Below are positions 48,906 to 57,938 of a DNA stretch of 64,000 nucleotides, one piece after another (position 1 is the stretch's first letter; each line of letters opens with the position of its first letter). The DNA is from Halorussus sp. MSC15.2 (GTDB lineage Archaea; Halobacteriota; Halobacteria; Halobacteriales; Haladaptataceae). The notes under the pieces are model-generated. The model was not told the origin of the DNA and made no database searches. It worked only from the letters and a program-made list of their open reading frames with translations. The translations under genes were made by a program, and so were the position numbers. The stretch lies in NCBI RefSeq assembly GCF_010747475.1, contig NZ_VSLZ01000002.1, positions 620,001 through 684,000 on the forward strand, read 5' to 3'.

Positions 48906-49793
48906 ATGAACGTTGCTGTACTCGGAGCCGGAACCATGGGCCACGGCATCGCCCAAGTTTCGGCGATGGCCGACCACGACGTGACGATTCGGGACGTAGA
49001 GCGCGACTTGGTCGAGGAGGGTATCGACGCCATCGAGGAGAACCTGCGGGGCGGCGTCGAACGCGACAAGGTGACCGACGAGGAGATGCGGGCCGCGCTC
49101 GACCGCATCTCGGGCACGACCGACCTCGCGGAGGCCGTCTCGGCCGCCGACCTCGTGGTCGAGGCGGTCCCCGAGGACGTGGACCTCAAGAAGCAGATAT
49201 TCGAGGACGTGGAGACCGAGGCCCCCGCGGACGCGGTTATCGCCTCCAACACCTCCTCGCTCCCCGTCACCGAAATCGTCTCGGCGCTCGACGACCCCGG
49301 GCGCGGCATCGGCCTGCACTTCTTCAACCCGGTTCACATCATGCAGTTGGTCGAGGTCGTCGTGGGCGAGCAGACCGACGACGAGACCGCCGCGTTCGCC
49401 ACCGACTTCGTGGAAGAAATCGGCAAGACCGCCGTCGAAGTGCAGGACACCGCGGGGTTCGCCTCCTCCCGTCTCGGCGTCGCCCTCGGCGTCGAAGCCA
49501 TGCGGATGGTCGAGGAGGGCGTCGCGAGTCCGCGCGACATCGACCAGTCGATGGAACTCGGCTACAACCACCCGATGGGTCCCGTCGAGTTGGGCGACGT
49601 GGTGGGACTGGACGTTCGCCTCGACATCCTCGAACACCTCCGCGAGGAACTCGGCGAGCGGTTCCGCCCGCCCCAGATTCTCCGCCGGAAGGTCCGGGCC
49701 GGGAACCTCGGCAAGAAGACGGGCGAGGGGTTCTACGTCTGGGAGGACGGCGAAATCGTGGGCACTAGCGGCGACTGGGGTGACGAGCAATGA
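48906..49793 (+). CDS. 3-hydroxyacyl-CoA dehydrogenase, probable PaaH
   Basis: 295 aa. NAD-binding GAGTMGHGIAQVSAMADHDV at the N-terminus, catalytic pair in IGLHFFNPVHIMQLVEVVVG (His) and VQDTAGFASSRLGVALGVEA, then YNHPMGPVELGDVVGLDVRL. Oxidises 3-hydroxyacyl-CoA; PaaH does so on 3-hydroxyadipyl-CoA. A TATA-like CGCTTAAC lies 36 bp upstream. Translationally coupled (ATGA) to the enoyl-CoA hydratase that follows. Confidence 0.9.
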   Translation: MNVAVLGAGTMGHGIAQVSAMADHDVTIRDVERDLVEEGIDAIEENLRGGVERDKVTDEEMRAALDRISGTTDLAEAVSAADLVVEAVPEDVDLKKQIFEDVETEAPADAVIASNTSSLPVTEIVSALDDPGRGIGLHFFNPVHIMQLVEVVVGEQTDDETAAFATDFVEEIGKTAVEVQDTAGFASSRLGVALGVEAMRMVEEGVASPRDIDQSMELGYNHPMGPVELGDVVGLDVRLDILEHLREELGERFRPPQILRRKVRAGNLGKKTGEGFYVWEDGEIVGTSGDWGDEQ

Positions 49794-50623
49794 GTGACGA
49801 GAGCGAGGACGTCGGCAGTCCGGAGACCGTCGGAGCGGAGTGCGACACGGTGAACGTCTCGGTCGGTGACCGCGTCGAGAACGTCGCCACCGTCACGCTC
49901 TCGCGGCCCGACGCGCGGAACGCGCTGAACGCCCAGTTGCGTGCGGAGTTGAAGCTCGTGTTAGACGCTATCGAAGCCAGCGACGTGCGCGTGGTCGTCC
50001 TCACTGGCTCGGCGGAGTCGGGCGCGTTCGTGGCGGGTGCGGACGTGACCGAACTCCGCGAGCGCGACTCGCTCGAACAGCGCGAGGCGAGCGAGCGCCC
50101 CCGCGTCTACGAGTACGTGGATGACCTCGACCAACCGGTCATCGGCGCTATCAACGGCCACGCACTCGGCGGCGGGTGCGAACTCGCGCAAGCATGCGAC
50201 ACGCGCATCGCCCGCGAGGGAGCGAAGTTGGGGCAACCCGAAATCAACCTCGGCATCATGCCCGGCGGCGGGGGCACTCAGCGCCTCCCCCGACTCGTGG
50301 GCGAGGGACAGGCGATGAAGCTGATTCTCTCGGGCGAACTCGTCGACGCGACCGAGGCCCGCAACATCGGTCTGGTGGACGAGGTTCACGACGAGGAGTC
50401 GTTCGAGGACCGCGTTTACGACCTCGCCGAGTCGATGGCCGAGAAGAGTCCGCTCGCGCTGGAGTTCGCGAAGAAGGCCGTGAAAGCCAGCAGTCGGATG
50501 GAGTTAGACCAGGGCATCGAGTACGAGGCCGAACTGTTCGCGCACCTGTTCGCCTCCGAGGACAAGAACGAGGGCATCGACGCCTTCTTCGAGGACCGCG
50601 ACCCCGAGTGGGAGGGGAAGTGA
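49790..50623 (+). CDS. Enoyl-CoA hydratase, probable PaaF
   Basis: 277 aa. Crotonase fold: VTLSRPDARNALNAQLRAEL, oxyanion-hole parts GSAESGAFVAGADVTELRER and INGHALGGGCELAQACDTRI, then LPRLVGEGQAMKLILSGELV. Both catalytic Glu positions look conserved (LGQPEINLGIMPGGGGTQ). Probably hydrates 2,3-dehydroadipyl-CoA. The first 25 residues are an acidic extension. Overlaps the preceding dehydrogenase gene by 4 bp. Confidence 0.88.
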   Translation: MSDESEDVGSPETVGAECDTVNVSVGDRVENVATVTLSRPDARNALNAQLRAELKLVLDAIEASDVRVVVLTGSAESGAFVAGADVTELRERDSLEQREASERPRVYEYVDDLDQPVIGAINGHALGGGCELAQACDTRIAREGAKLGQPEINLGIMPGGGGTQRLPRLVGEGQAMKLILSGELVDATEARNIGLVDEVHDEESFEDRVYDLAESMAEKSPLALEFAKKAVKASSRMELDQGIEYEAELFAHLFASEDKNEGIDAFFEDRDPEWEGK

Positions 50624-50634
50624 GTCGTTCGTGA

Positions 50635-50694
50635 GAACGTGATTCCGTCGTTAGGAGTGTGGTTCCGTCCACGAGAGTGTGATTTTGTCCACGA
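50635..50694. repeat. Three 20-bp tandem units after the hydratase gene
   Basis: 50635-50654, 50655-50674 and 50675-50694 are degenerate copies of GAGTGTGGTTCCGTCCACGA, starting about 10 bp after the stop codon. Similar to the other short tandem arrays in this window but with its own unit sequence. Confidence 0.65.
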
Positions 50695-50731
50695 GTGGCC
50701 ATCTGGACGACGGCGGAGTAAAGCGAACAGG

Positions 50732-50878
50732 CTTGAGCCAATCATACCCCAAACCGCCTCGCACCGCGACCGCGGCCCTCACGCCTCCCCAACCGATTGC
50801 GGTCCTCGGCCACGGGCCTGCGGTCCTCGTCCCTCGCGTGCTGCTGGCGCGGCCCGCGAGGGGCCGCACCAGCACGCG
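50732..50878. repeat. Dispersed intergenic element, copy 1
   Basis: Shares three blocks in the same order with the element at 54556-54714: CTTGAGCCAAT (50732-50742), CCTCACGCCTCCCCAACC (50777-50794) and CGTCCCTCGCG, the last leading into a hairpin (CGCGTGCTG ... CAGCACGCG with inner GCGGCCC/GGGGCCGC, 50835-50878). The remaining 50879-50940 hold nothing visible. Confidence 0.6.
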
Positions 50879-50940
50879 CCCGGGTGATGAACTCATCGAG
50901 CGCGACCGGTTCGTGTCCCAAAATATGCCTTCTACCGTCG

Positions 50941-51702
50941 CTACCGCATCAGTTCGCCGCCGTTGACGTTCAGCGTCTCGCCCGTGACGAACCCGGCGTC
51001 GCGGAGGTAGGCCGCGGCGTCGGCGATGTCCGCGGGCTGGCCGTATCGCTCGACCGGAATCTCGGCCAGTTCGGCCTCCTTCTCCGCCTCGGTCCGGTCT
51101 GCGGTCATGTCGGTCTCGACGTGACCCGGCGCGATGGCGTTGACCCGGACCTCCGGCGCGAAGTCCCCGGCGTGGCTCTTGGTGAGACCGAGCAGTCCGG
51201 CCTTCGACGCGGCGTAGTGGCACTCTATCGGGGCACCGGTGTACGCCAGAATCGAGGAGACGTTCGTGACGGAGGGGGTCGGCGCGGAGTCCGCGTCGGT
51301 CGTCCCCTCCGCTGCCGCCTCCCGGAGGTGGGACAGGGCGGCCTTGGTCACGTTGAACGCGCCGCTGACGTTGGTGTCCATCACGCTGTCGAAGTCCTCG
51401 GGCGAGAGGTCCTCGGTGTAGACGTGCTGGTCCACGCCCGCGTTGTTCACCACGTGCGAGAGACCGCCGAAGGCCTCAACCGTCGCGTCCACGAGGTCCG
51501 CGGCGTCGTCCGGGTCGCCCACGTCGGCCCGGACCGCGACCGCGTCGCTCTCGGTCTCGGTTCGGACGGTCTCGGCGACCGCCCGCGCCTTCTGTGCGCT
51601 CGAAACGTAATTGATGGCGACGTCGTAGCCGTCTCGCGCGAACCGTTCGGCTATCGCTCGACCGATGCCGCGGGACGCCCCCGTGACGAGTGCTGCTGGC
51701 AT
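50941..51702 (-). CDS. Short-chain dehydrogenase (3-oxoacyl reductase type)
   Basis: 253 aa from ATG 51702 (MPAALVTGASRGIGRAIAE). NADP-binding TGASRGIG, then VNNAGVDQHVY, catalytic Ser in VTNVSSILAY and YxxxK in HYAASKAGLLGLTKS, then NAIAPGHVETDMTADRTEAE and TGETLNVNGGELMR. Related to FabG/PhaB, which reduce 3-oxoacyl-CoA/ACP. Substrate unclear; might act in the acyl-CoA metabolism of the paa region. Confidence 0.87.
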   Translation of the reverse strand: MPAALVTGASRGIGRAIAERFARDGYDVAINYVSSAQKARAVAETVRTETESDAVAVRADVGDPDDAADLVDATVEAFGGLSHVVNNAGVDQHVYTEDLSPEDFDSVMDTNVSGAFNVTKAALSHLREAAAEGTTDADSAPTPSVTNVSSILAYTGAPIECHYAASKAGLLGLTKSHAGDFAPEVRVNAIAPGHVETDMTADRTEAEKEAELAEIPVERYGQPADIADAAAYLRDAGFVTGETLNVNGGELMR

Positions 51703-51848
51703 ACCCCGAACCCGACTCGCCACGGCCTTGGCGTTTACGTCTGCGGAATGCTGGGATTCCCGACCGAGCGGTTCGGAGGGAAGACCGTCGGACGTTCGAC
51801 TCGTCTCCGACCTCGGCGTTTATCATCACCGCGTGTAATTGCTCACGC

Positions 51849-52445
51849 ATGAGCGACCGGAGCGCTAACCCCCGGGTCGGTTCCGCGAGTGCCGACCCGT
51901 CGGAGGACCCCGAGATGGAGGACCTGCTCGACGAACTGGAGGAGTTGGAGGATACCGTGGACGACCCCGAGGAGCGCGAGCAGGTCCGCGAGACGATGCG
52001 GATGGCCCGGCGCGTCTCGACGCCGAGCGCGTTCGGTCGGGTCATCCGCGGGTTCGACCGTCACGACGCCGCCGAAGCGCTGGTCGGGAGCGTGGTGTTC
52101 GGGATTCCGATGCTGGTCGAAGGTGGCACCATCGAAATCGGAGAGTTCATCGCTGCCCATCCGGCCTCCCTCGTAGTCACACTCGTCGGCACCATCGGAC
52201 TGGTCATCGGTCTGCTGTACGTGGCCGAAATCCAGCAGGTCGAGATTCATCGACCGCTGTTCGGGTTCGTTCCGCGGCGACTCGCCGGGGTCGTGGGCGT
52301 ATCGTTTCTCACCGCGGTCGTCATGATGACGGTCTGGGGTCGCGTTGACTGGGCCGACCCGTGGTTGGCGCTCTGTCAGACGAGCGTGACGTTCTCGGCG
52401 ATGGCGCTCGGGGCCGGACTCGGCGACATCCTGCCCGGGTCCTGA
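51849..52445 (+). CDS. DUF2391 family membrane protein
   Basis: 198 aa from ATG 51849. A coiled-coil-like acidic N-terminus (MEDLLDELEELEDTVDDPEE), then four helices in about residues 70-195, beginning ALVGSVVFGIPMLVEGGTIE and ending LGAGLGDILPGS. This matches the DUF2391 family of unknown function. Cytoplasmic N-terminus inferred. Confidence 0.72.
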   Translation: MSDRSANPRVGSASADPSEDPEMEDLLDELEELEDTVDDPEEREQVRETMRMARRVSTPSAFGRVIRGFDRHDAAEALVGSVVFGIPMLVEGGTIEIGEFIAAHPASLVVTLVGTIGLVIGLLYVAEIQQVEIHRPLFGFVPRRLAGVVGVSFLTAVVMMTVWGRVDWADPWLALCQTSVTFSAMALGAGLGDILPGS

Positions 52446-52550
52446 CTGTCGCCGAACGCGAACGCCTCGCCGACGCGGCAGTTCGACACAAAGTATATTA
52501 GCCCAGTGCGGGTAATGGTATCTGTTCACACGCGAATTCTGGTGATTAGT

Positions 52551-52706
52551 ATGATAGAATGTCCACACTGCGGTTCGGACCTGAATCGGCGAACGAAGAC
52601 CCAGACGAGACGGAACGGCGAACCCCTCGGGAGCAAGTCGACCGGTTCAGAACTCGTCTCCTGTCCGGACTGCGACGAGATGATAGACGGCTTCTCGGCC
52701 CACTAA
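52551..52706 (+). CDS. Small zinc-ribbon protein, 51 aa
   Basis: From ATG 52551 (MIECPHCGSDLNRRTKTQTR); upstream codons in frame are AT-rich promoter. Two CxxC pairs, CPHCGSD and SCPDCDEMID, spaced about 30 residues. Nucleic-acid-binding zinc ribbon of unknown role; a TA-rich AAAGTATATTAG is about 60 bp upstream. Confidence 0.72.
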   Translation: MIECPHCGSDLNRRTKTQTRRNGEPLGSKSTGSELVSCPDCDEMIDGFSAH

Positions 52707-52768
52707 CTCGGTAGCACGCCCTCTTTTCTTCGGTCGGTGCGCGAGAACTGTGCTCTTCGTGCCAGCGC

Positions 52769-53194
52769 TCAGAGCGCCGCCAGCGCCTCGCGGGCGTTCT
52801 CGACGGCGGCGTCCTTCTCGGCGGGGTAGGCCTCGACCTTCGCGCGGAAGGTGATGCCCTCGCCGAGTGCCGCCTCGCCGCGGTAGGCCGCCTGCTTGTC
52901 GAGGCGGAGGAACAGCGAGCAGTTCTCGTCCACGCGCTCGTCGAGTTCGTCGATAAGGGTGTCGGCGTCGGGCAGTTCGGCCACCTTCGAGAGGACGTGG
53001 CGCATCTCGTCGGCGTTCTCGACGCGCGTCGAGAGGACGAGGATGCGGTCGCCGTGGTGGCCCTCGCTGGTCGCGCGCTCGATTTCGAAGTCCTCGGGGA
53101 GGTAGGTCCGGAGGGCCTGCTCGACGCGCTTGTCGTCCTCGGTGGCGTAGCAGAACGCCCGCAAGTCGATGTAGTGGAACGGAACTTCGGCCAT
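52769..53194 (-). CDS. RNA-binding protein (DUF54/COG1325 type)
   Basis: 141 aa from ATG 53194 (MAEVPFHYIDLRAFCYATED). Contains the archaeal exosome-associated-like pattern: VEQALRTYLPEDFEIERATS, GHHGDRILVLSTRVENADEM, LIDELDERVDENCSLFLRLD and ITFRAKVEAYPAEKDAAVEN. The family is annotated as an RNA-binding protein often linked to the exosome; direct function unproven. Confidence 0.8.
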   Translation of the reverse strand: MAEVPFHYIDLRAFCYATEDDKRVEQALRTYLPEDFEIERATSEGHHGDRILVLSTRVENADEMRHVLSKVAELPDADTLIDELDERVDENCSLFLRLDKQAAYRGEAALGEGITFRAKVEAYPAEKDAAVENAREALAAL

Positions 53195-53380
53195 TGCGAG
53201 GAGGTAGGACCCCCGAACGGAAAAAGGCGTTTCGTTCGTCGCAGGTCGTCTCCCCGTTCGTTGGCAGTGTGCTCGCGGGGGTCTCCGGCCCTCGGTCTGG
53301 ACTACGAGGTCACGACTCACTCTCGACGTATCCGCAACTACCGCGCTTCGGTCTCGGAGAACGAGAGGTGTATCGAGTCG

Positions 53381-53581
53381 CTACTCTTCGTCGTCTTCGT
53401 CGCCGTCGGCGGCTTCCAGCGCGTCCTCGGGGATGCCGGTCTCCTGTCCGTCCTCGAAGCTGACGGTGTAGGTGCTGTCGCCGAACATCGTGTCCATCAC
53501 CTGCGTAATCTGTCCCTCTTCGCCGTCGTAGTCGCTGTGCTCGTCGTGCAGAATGACGTGGTCGTCTTCCTCGAAGCTCAT
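53381..53581 (-). CDS. DUF1918-like SH3 protein, 66 aa
   Basis: Small acidic beta-barrel-like protein: MSFEEDDHVILHDEHSDYDG, EEGQITQVMDTMF, STYTVSFEDGQETGIPEDAL. The KOW/SH3-like fold matches haloarchaeal DUF1918-type proteins. Very acidic C-terminus. The 298 bp to the next gene hold no convincing frame. Confidence 0.7.
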   Translation of the reverse strand: MSFEEDDHVILHDEHSDYDGEEGQITQVMDTMFGDSTYTVSFEDGQETGIPEDALEAADGDEDDEE

Positions 53582-53879
53582 GCATCCGACTAACCCCGCG
53601 GCCGATAAAAACGGCCCGGTTCGGCATCGCGCGGGGCAGACCGTTTCGCTCCGCTCCCACCGGTTCCGGTGGTCGCGCCACCGCTTGCGGGGGTCCGATG
53701 TCTCGTGCCGGACTACCTCGGCGAGACCGCACGACGAGGCGGCCGCGATGGCGAGCCTTCGGGGGACCGAAGGCTTATTCGGGCGGCCGACGAAACCCTC
53801 AAATTATGACCCGACGCCTTACGCCCTTCGCCCTCTCGCCACGGTCCTCACGAGCAGTCCACCGACCACCGTCACCGAG

Positions 53880-54443
53880 ATGACTACCATCGACGACCTC
53901 TGGTACCTCACCACGCAGGCCGAACAGCAGGCCGAACAGGTCCACCACCAGTTGACCGACGACTACGAGGAGTTCCTCGACCGGAGTCACGCCCGGCGAG
54001 TCTCCCGACCCCGGTTTCGCACGCTCGCCGAACGCATCGCGGAGTTCGGCGCTCCCTACGGCGCCCACTCGGTCGTCTACCGCCCGTCGGGCGAACTCCT
54101 GCTCGTCTGGCACGCGGGCGTCGAGAAGTGGGTCGTCCCCGGCGGCGAACCCGACCCCGGTGAGTCGTTCCGGGAGGCCGCCGAACGCGAACTCGCCGAG
54201 GAGGCGGGTGTCGAGGCGTCCTACCGCGGACTGGCGATGAACGTCCGGGTCGAGATTCGGTGCGACGACTACTCGACGTGGGGCGTCCTCCCGCTGTTCG
54301 AGGCCCGCGTCGAGGACCCGACGACTCCCGACCCCGACGACCCGGACGGCGAAATCACCGACGCCGAGTGGTTCGACGACCTGCCCGAGAACACCCGCGA
54401 CCGGGAAGACCTGCTGGCGTGGCGCGAGTTCGCGCTAGGTTGA
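53880..54443 (+). CDS. NUDIX hydrolase
   Basis: 187 aa from ATG 53880 (MTTIDDLWYLTTQAEQQAEQ). The Nudix box is GGEPDPGESFREAAERELAE followed by EAGV, with all metal-binding Glu present. An N-terminal 60-residue helical region (LWYLTTQAEQQAEQVHHQLT) is typical of haloarchaeal NUDIX proteins. Substrate (a nucleoside diphosphate derivative) unknown. Confidence 0.85.
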   Translation: MTTIDDLWYLTTQAEQQAEQVHHQLTDDYEEFLDRSHARRVSRPRFRTLAERIAEFGAPYGAHSVVYRPSGELLLVWHAGVEKWVVPGGEPDPGESFREAAERELAEEAGVEASYRGLAMNVRVEIRCDDYSTWGVLPLFEARVEDPTTPDPDDPDGEITDAEWFDDLPENTRDREDLLAWREFALG

Positions 54444-54555
54444 CGTACCGTCTGGTCACTTCTAGACGTTTGCTCTTGCTCTTTCCTTCCAGAGGTACGA
54501 CCCGGAGAAGCTAGCGATTGCCCTCGGCGATGAAAACCGAACGAGCTAGCTACTC

Positions 54556-54714
54556 CTTGAGCCAATGAAACCGCAAGCACCGCCCCGCACCTCACGCCTC
54601 CCCAACCTCCTCCCTCACAGAGTTCGGTCGTCCCTCACGCGCCGCGGCGGACACGGAGGTCCGCCGGCGCGTGCCACCGCGGAGATTTGGGGTTGGGCAG
54701 TCGAGGACGTGAGG
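54556..54714. repeat. Dispersed intergenic element, copy 2
   Basis: Within the 54444-54766 gap, which has no gene. Blocks: CTTGAGCCAAT (54556-54566), CCTCACGCCTCCCCAACC (54590-54607, identical to copy 1), CGTCCCTCACGCG leading into a hairpin (CACGCGCCG...GGCGCGTG, to 54673). Downstream GGGTTGGG...GACGTGAGG (54689-54714) is a loose inverse of the 18-bp box. Confidence 0.6.
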
Positions 54715-54766
54715 ACGGAAGCAGTAGAAGAGCGAGCGATGATACCACCGACCGCACGGGTTCGAC

Positions 54767-55588
54767 TCAGTTGTGGGAGACGCCGTCGCGCGACTCGGCT
54801 TTCATCCGGCGGAGCGTCGCCCGCGCGTTGCTGGCGTCGTAGCCGAACAGCACGTTCTGGCCGTAGGCCTCGGCGACTTCCGCGGCGTGAATCAGGTTGT
54901 CCACGTCCACGTCCACCGCGTAGAGTTCGACGCTGAACGGGGCGTCGAGCGCGTCCTCGAAGCCGCTGGCGATGGTTTCGAGCCAGTAGGTCGTCTCGTA
55001 CGCCATGTCGTAGAGCGGGACGACGAACTCGTCCACGTACTCCGAGAGCGCCTCGAGGTCCAGACCGGCGCGCTCGTAGAGGTGGCCCGGATACGGGTCG
55101 GGGTAGAGCGTGAAGTAGGTCTTCCCGGGGATTCGGTCGGCGGCCTCGGCCACGAACTCGGTGACGACGCTGGCGCGCCACGCGTATCGGTCCTCGAAGT
55201 CGCTCTCCTCGAACTGGCGGGTGCATCGCTCGCAGTGGCAGTACTCCGCCCGCGGGAATCCCACGTCGTCGAGTCGCACGTCCGGGTTCACCTCTGCGCA
55301 GTCCGAGATGATTTCGAGGACGCCCTCGCGGTAGTCCTCGCGCGTGGGACAGACGTAGGCCCAGTCGAAGTATGGTCGCTCGCGGGTCGCGCGCTCGCCC
55401 GCCTCGTTGACCGGCGCAAGGTCGGGGTCGGCTTCGACGGCGGCGTTGTCCCCGAAGCACGACACCATGTTCACCCCCTCGGCGACCGGTTCGGCCGAGC
55501 GTCCGGTCACGTCCTTGACTTCGTAGAACCGCAGGTCGAACTCCGGCCAGTCGAGTTCCTCCTCGTTTCGCGTGACGACGCCGAACAT
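54767..55588 (-). CDS. Glycoside-hydrolase-like TIM-barrel protein, 273 aa
   Basis: Marks: FDLRFYEVKDVTGRSAEPVA, LDDVGFPRAEYCHCERCTRQ (a CxCxxC pattern seen in several uncharacterised glycosidase-like proteins), YFTLYPDPYPGHLYERAGLD and EFVVPLYDMAYETTYWLETI. Looks like an (alpha/beta)8 fold, with the Cys cluster possibly binding a metal. No catalytic pair can be assigned. Possibly acts on sugar or peptidoglycan-like substrates; this is a guess. Confidence 0.55.
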   Translation of the reverse strand: MFGVVTRNEEELDWPEFDLRFYEVKDVTGRSAEPVAEGVNMVSCFGDNAAVEADPDLAPVNEAGERATRERPYFDWAYVCPTREDYREGVLEIISDCAEVNPDVRLDDVGFPRAEYCHCERCTRQFEESDFEDRYAWRASVVTEFVAEAADRIPGKTYFTLYPDPYPGHLYERAGLDLEALSEYVDEFVVPLYDMAYETTYWLETIASGFEDALDAPFSVELYAVDVDVDNLIHAAEVAEAYGQNVLFGYDASNARATLRRMKAESRDGVSHN

Positions 55589-55681
55589 ACCCGACGTTGG
55601 CGGGCGCGAGGGGTAAGTGGTTCGCTCTGGGGTGGCTTTGCTCCCACTCGGGACGGTCCCTCTACCGACCCGAAGCCCTCG

Positions 55682-56407
55682 CTAGCCGCGGCTACAGCCC
55701 TTCGGCAGCGTCGCGTTGCTCGGGGTGGGTTGCTGGACGGACTGGACCGACCAGTTGGTCGCGCCGCCCTTGATGATGAGCGCCTCGCCGACCGTGCCGT
55801 TCTCGACGGTGATGTCCGGGTCGTTCTCGCTGGCGGTCGGGTCGAACGAAGCGGCGTCGGTCGCCTGCTGGCCGAGCGTGGCGTTCCCGCAGAGTATCGC
55901 GGCGTCCACCGTCATCTGGTCGATGACGACTCCGGACACGGTCAGGTTCTTCGTCCAGTGGCGCTCGATAGTCCGGTTCTCGACGTCCGGGTCGATGAAG
56001 CCGCCGCCGGGGATGTTGAGAACCGACTTGTTGCGCACCACGAGTCGCTCGGCGGTCACGTTCTTCAGACGCGCACGTTCGAGGATGAACCGACCGACCG
56101 TCACGTTCGAGAGGGTGACGTTCGTCGTACGCCCGTCCGTCGTCGTGGCGTTCCGGACCACGACGTTCTGAATCGTCACGTTGACCACCGTGGAGTTGCG
56201 GACGAGCCACGTCTCGATGGTCACGTTGTCGAGCGACACCTTGTACTGGGCGAGGGCGTCCCCGCTCCGGTGGACCGGACCGTCGGCGACGCGTTCGGGG
56301 GCGTCGGCCGCCACGCTCCCGGCAGGACCGACGCCGACGACCGACCCGACGCCCGCGAACAAGACGAGCGTCGCGACGGCGACTGCGAAGGGTGGTCGTG
56401 AATCCAT
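55682..56407 (-). CDS. Secreted sequon-rich beta-helix-like protein, 241 aa
   Basis: From ATG 56407. Signal peptide MDSRPPFAVAVATLVLFAGV followed by small residues to about position 35. The mature part is short beta-strand-like repeats with an unusually dense set of N-glycosylation sequons (14 NxS/T, mostly NVT/NAT, in about 190 residues). Cys is rare. Looks like a surface-exposed fibre or adhesion-like protein that would be heavily glycosylated in haloarchaea. No family recognised. Confidence 0.65.
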   Translation of the reverse strand: MDSRPPFAVAVATLVLFAGVGSVVGVGPAGSVAADAPERVADGPVHRSGDALAQYKVSLDNVTIETWLVRNSTVVNVTIQNVVVRNATTTDGRTTNVTLSNVTVGRFILERARLKNVTAERLVVRNKSVLNIPGGGFIDPDVENRTIERHWTKNLTVSGVVIDQMTVDAAILCGNATLGQQATDAASFDPTASENDPDITVENGTVGEALIIKGGATNWSVQSVQQPTPSNATLPKGCSRG

Positions 56408-56565
56408 GTCCCTGTCGTACTTCGAGACGGAAAATAAACGAAAACGACCGTTCTGACCGTTTTTCCATGTAACGAGACGTTTCACGTGGGGTAGCCGACG
56501 CTTATCGGAATTGGAATCGGAACCCGGCCTTGTGAGGCCGAGTCGAGCGGTCGGTGACGGACGCG

Positions 56566-57027
56566 CTACTCGGCCGCGATGTGGGCCGCGAGGTCCTCGC
56601 GGACGATGGTCTCGCAGTACTCGCATCGAACGCCGTCGTCCAGCACCTCGAACTCGGTCTCGACGGGTTCGTCGGCGTTGGTGATGCAGTTGTGGTTGGG
56701 ACACGAGAGGACGCCGACCACTCGGTCGGGGCGTTCGAGGTACTGCTTCTCGGCGACTTCGTACTCCCGGATGATGTTGATGGTCGCCTCGGGAGCGATG
56801 AGCGACAGCACGTCCACCTCGTCCTGACTCAACTCGCGGCCCTCGACCTTCACGATGTCCTTGTGACCCATTCGGTCGCTCGGGATGTTCATGCCGACGC
56901 TGACCGTCTCGCCGGACTCGCCGTCGATGCCGAGGATGGCGAGGACGTTCAGCGCCTGCCCGGCGCGAATGTGGTCGATGACGGTGCCTCTCGGAATCTT
57001 GCTGACGCGGAGTTGGTGGTCGCTCAT
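56566..57027 (-). CDS. pyrI: Aspartate carbamoyltransferase regulatory chain
   Basis: 153 aa. N-terminal allosteric domain [20 protein letters not shown] and a C-terminal zinc domain with CPNHNCITN and CEYCE (four Cys). It binds nucleotides and controls PyrB in pyrimidine synthesis. Overlaps the start of nothing else; its ATG overlaps the stop of pyrB by 4 bp (ATGA). Confidence 0.95.
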   Translation of the reverse strand: MSDHQLRVSKIPRGTVIDHIRAGQALNVLAILGIDGESGETVSVGMNIPSDRMGHKDIVKVEGRELSQDEVDVLSLIAPEATINIIREYEVAEKQYLERPDRVVGVLSCPNHNCITNADEPVETEFEVLDDGVRCEYCETIVREDLAAHIAAE

Positions 57028-57938
57028 TGTCCGTCCTCCAGCATCTGGTCGAGCAGGGCCATCCGGACCGGGACGCCGTTGTGGGCCTGCTCGAAGTAGG
57101 TCGCGTAGTCGGTGTCGTCCACTTCGGGCGCGATTTCGTCCACGCGCGGCAGGGGGTGCATGACGGTCAGGTCGTCCTTGGCGGGTTCGAGCGTTTCGAG
57201 GTCGATGCCGTACTCGCCCGCTATCGCCTGATACTCGTTCTCGTCGGGGAACCGCTCGCGCTGGATGCGGGTGACGTACAGCACGTCGAGCGCGGGCAGA
57301 ATCTCCTCCAGTTCGGTGTGTTCCCGGACGTTCGCCCCGGATTCGTGGAGGTCGTAGCGCACGCTCCGCGGGAGTTTCAGGCTCTCGGGGCTGATGAAGT
57401 GCTGGTCGGCGTCGAAGTTCGTCAGCGCGTGGGCCAGCGAGTGGACCGTCCGGCCGTACTTCAGGTCGCCCATGATGCCGATGGTGAGGTCGTCGAGACC
57501 CGCGTTCTCCCGAATCGTGTAGAGGTCGAGTAGGGTCTGGGTCGGGTGGTGGCCAGCGCCGTCGCCCGCGTTCAGGAGCGGCACGTCCACGAACTCGCCG
57601 ACCATCTTGGCCGCGCCCTGACTCGGGTGGCGCAGGACGAGCGCGTCGGCGTACCCCTCGATGACGCGGGCGGTGTCGGCGAGGCTCTCGCCCTTCTTGA
57701 CCGACGAGGACTCGACGGTACCCATGTCCACTGCGTCGCCGCCGAGGCGCTTGATGGCGGTCTCGAAGCTCATCTTGGTCCGGGTACTCGGCTCGAAGAA
57801 CATGAGTCCGAGTATCGCGTCGGCGTGGCGGTCCGCGAACGCGGCCGGGTCGGCGTCGATTTCGGCCGCGCGGTCGAGAACCGCCGCCACGTCCTCGCGC
57901 GAGAGTTGTTTGGCAGTTATGAGGTGGTCGTCACGCAT
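57024..57938 (-). CDS. pyrB: Aspartate carbamoyltransferase catalytic chain
   Basis: 304 aa. Makes N-carbamoylaspartate from carbamoyl phosphate and aspartate. Carbamoyl-phosphate site [20 protein letters not shown], then [39 protein letters not shown] and [14 protein letters not shown]. First gene of the pyrBI operon. Confidence 0.95.
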   Translation of the reverse strand: MRDDHLITAKQLSREDVAAVLDRAAEIDADPAAFADRHADAILGLMFFEPSTRTKMSFETAIKRLGGDAVDMGTVESSSVKKGESLADTARVIEGYADALVLRHPSQGAAKMVGEFVDVPLLNAGDGAGHHPTQTLLDLYTIRENAGLDDLTIGIMGDLKYGRTVHSLAHALTNFDADQHFISPESLKLPRSVRYDLHESGANVREHTELEEILPALDVLYVTRIQRERFPDENEYQAIAGEYGIDLETLEPAKDDLTVMHPLPRVDEIAPEVDDTDYATYFEQAHNGVPVRMALLDQMLEDGQ

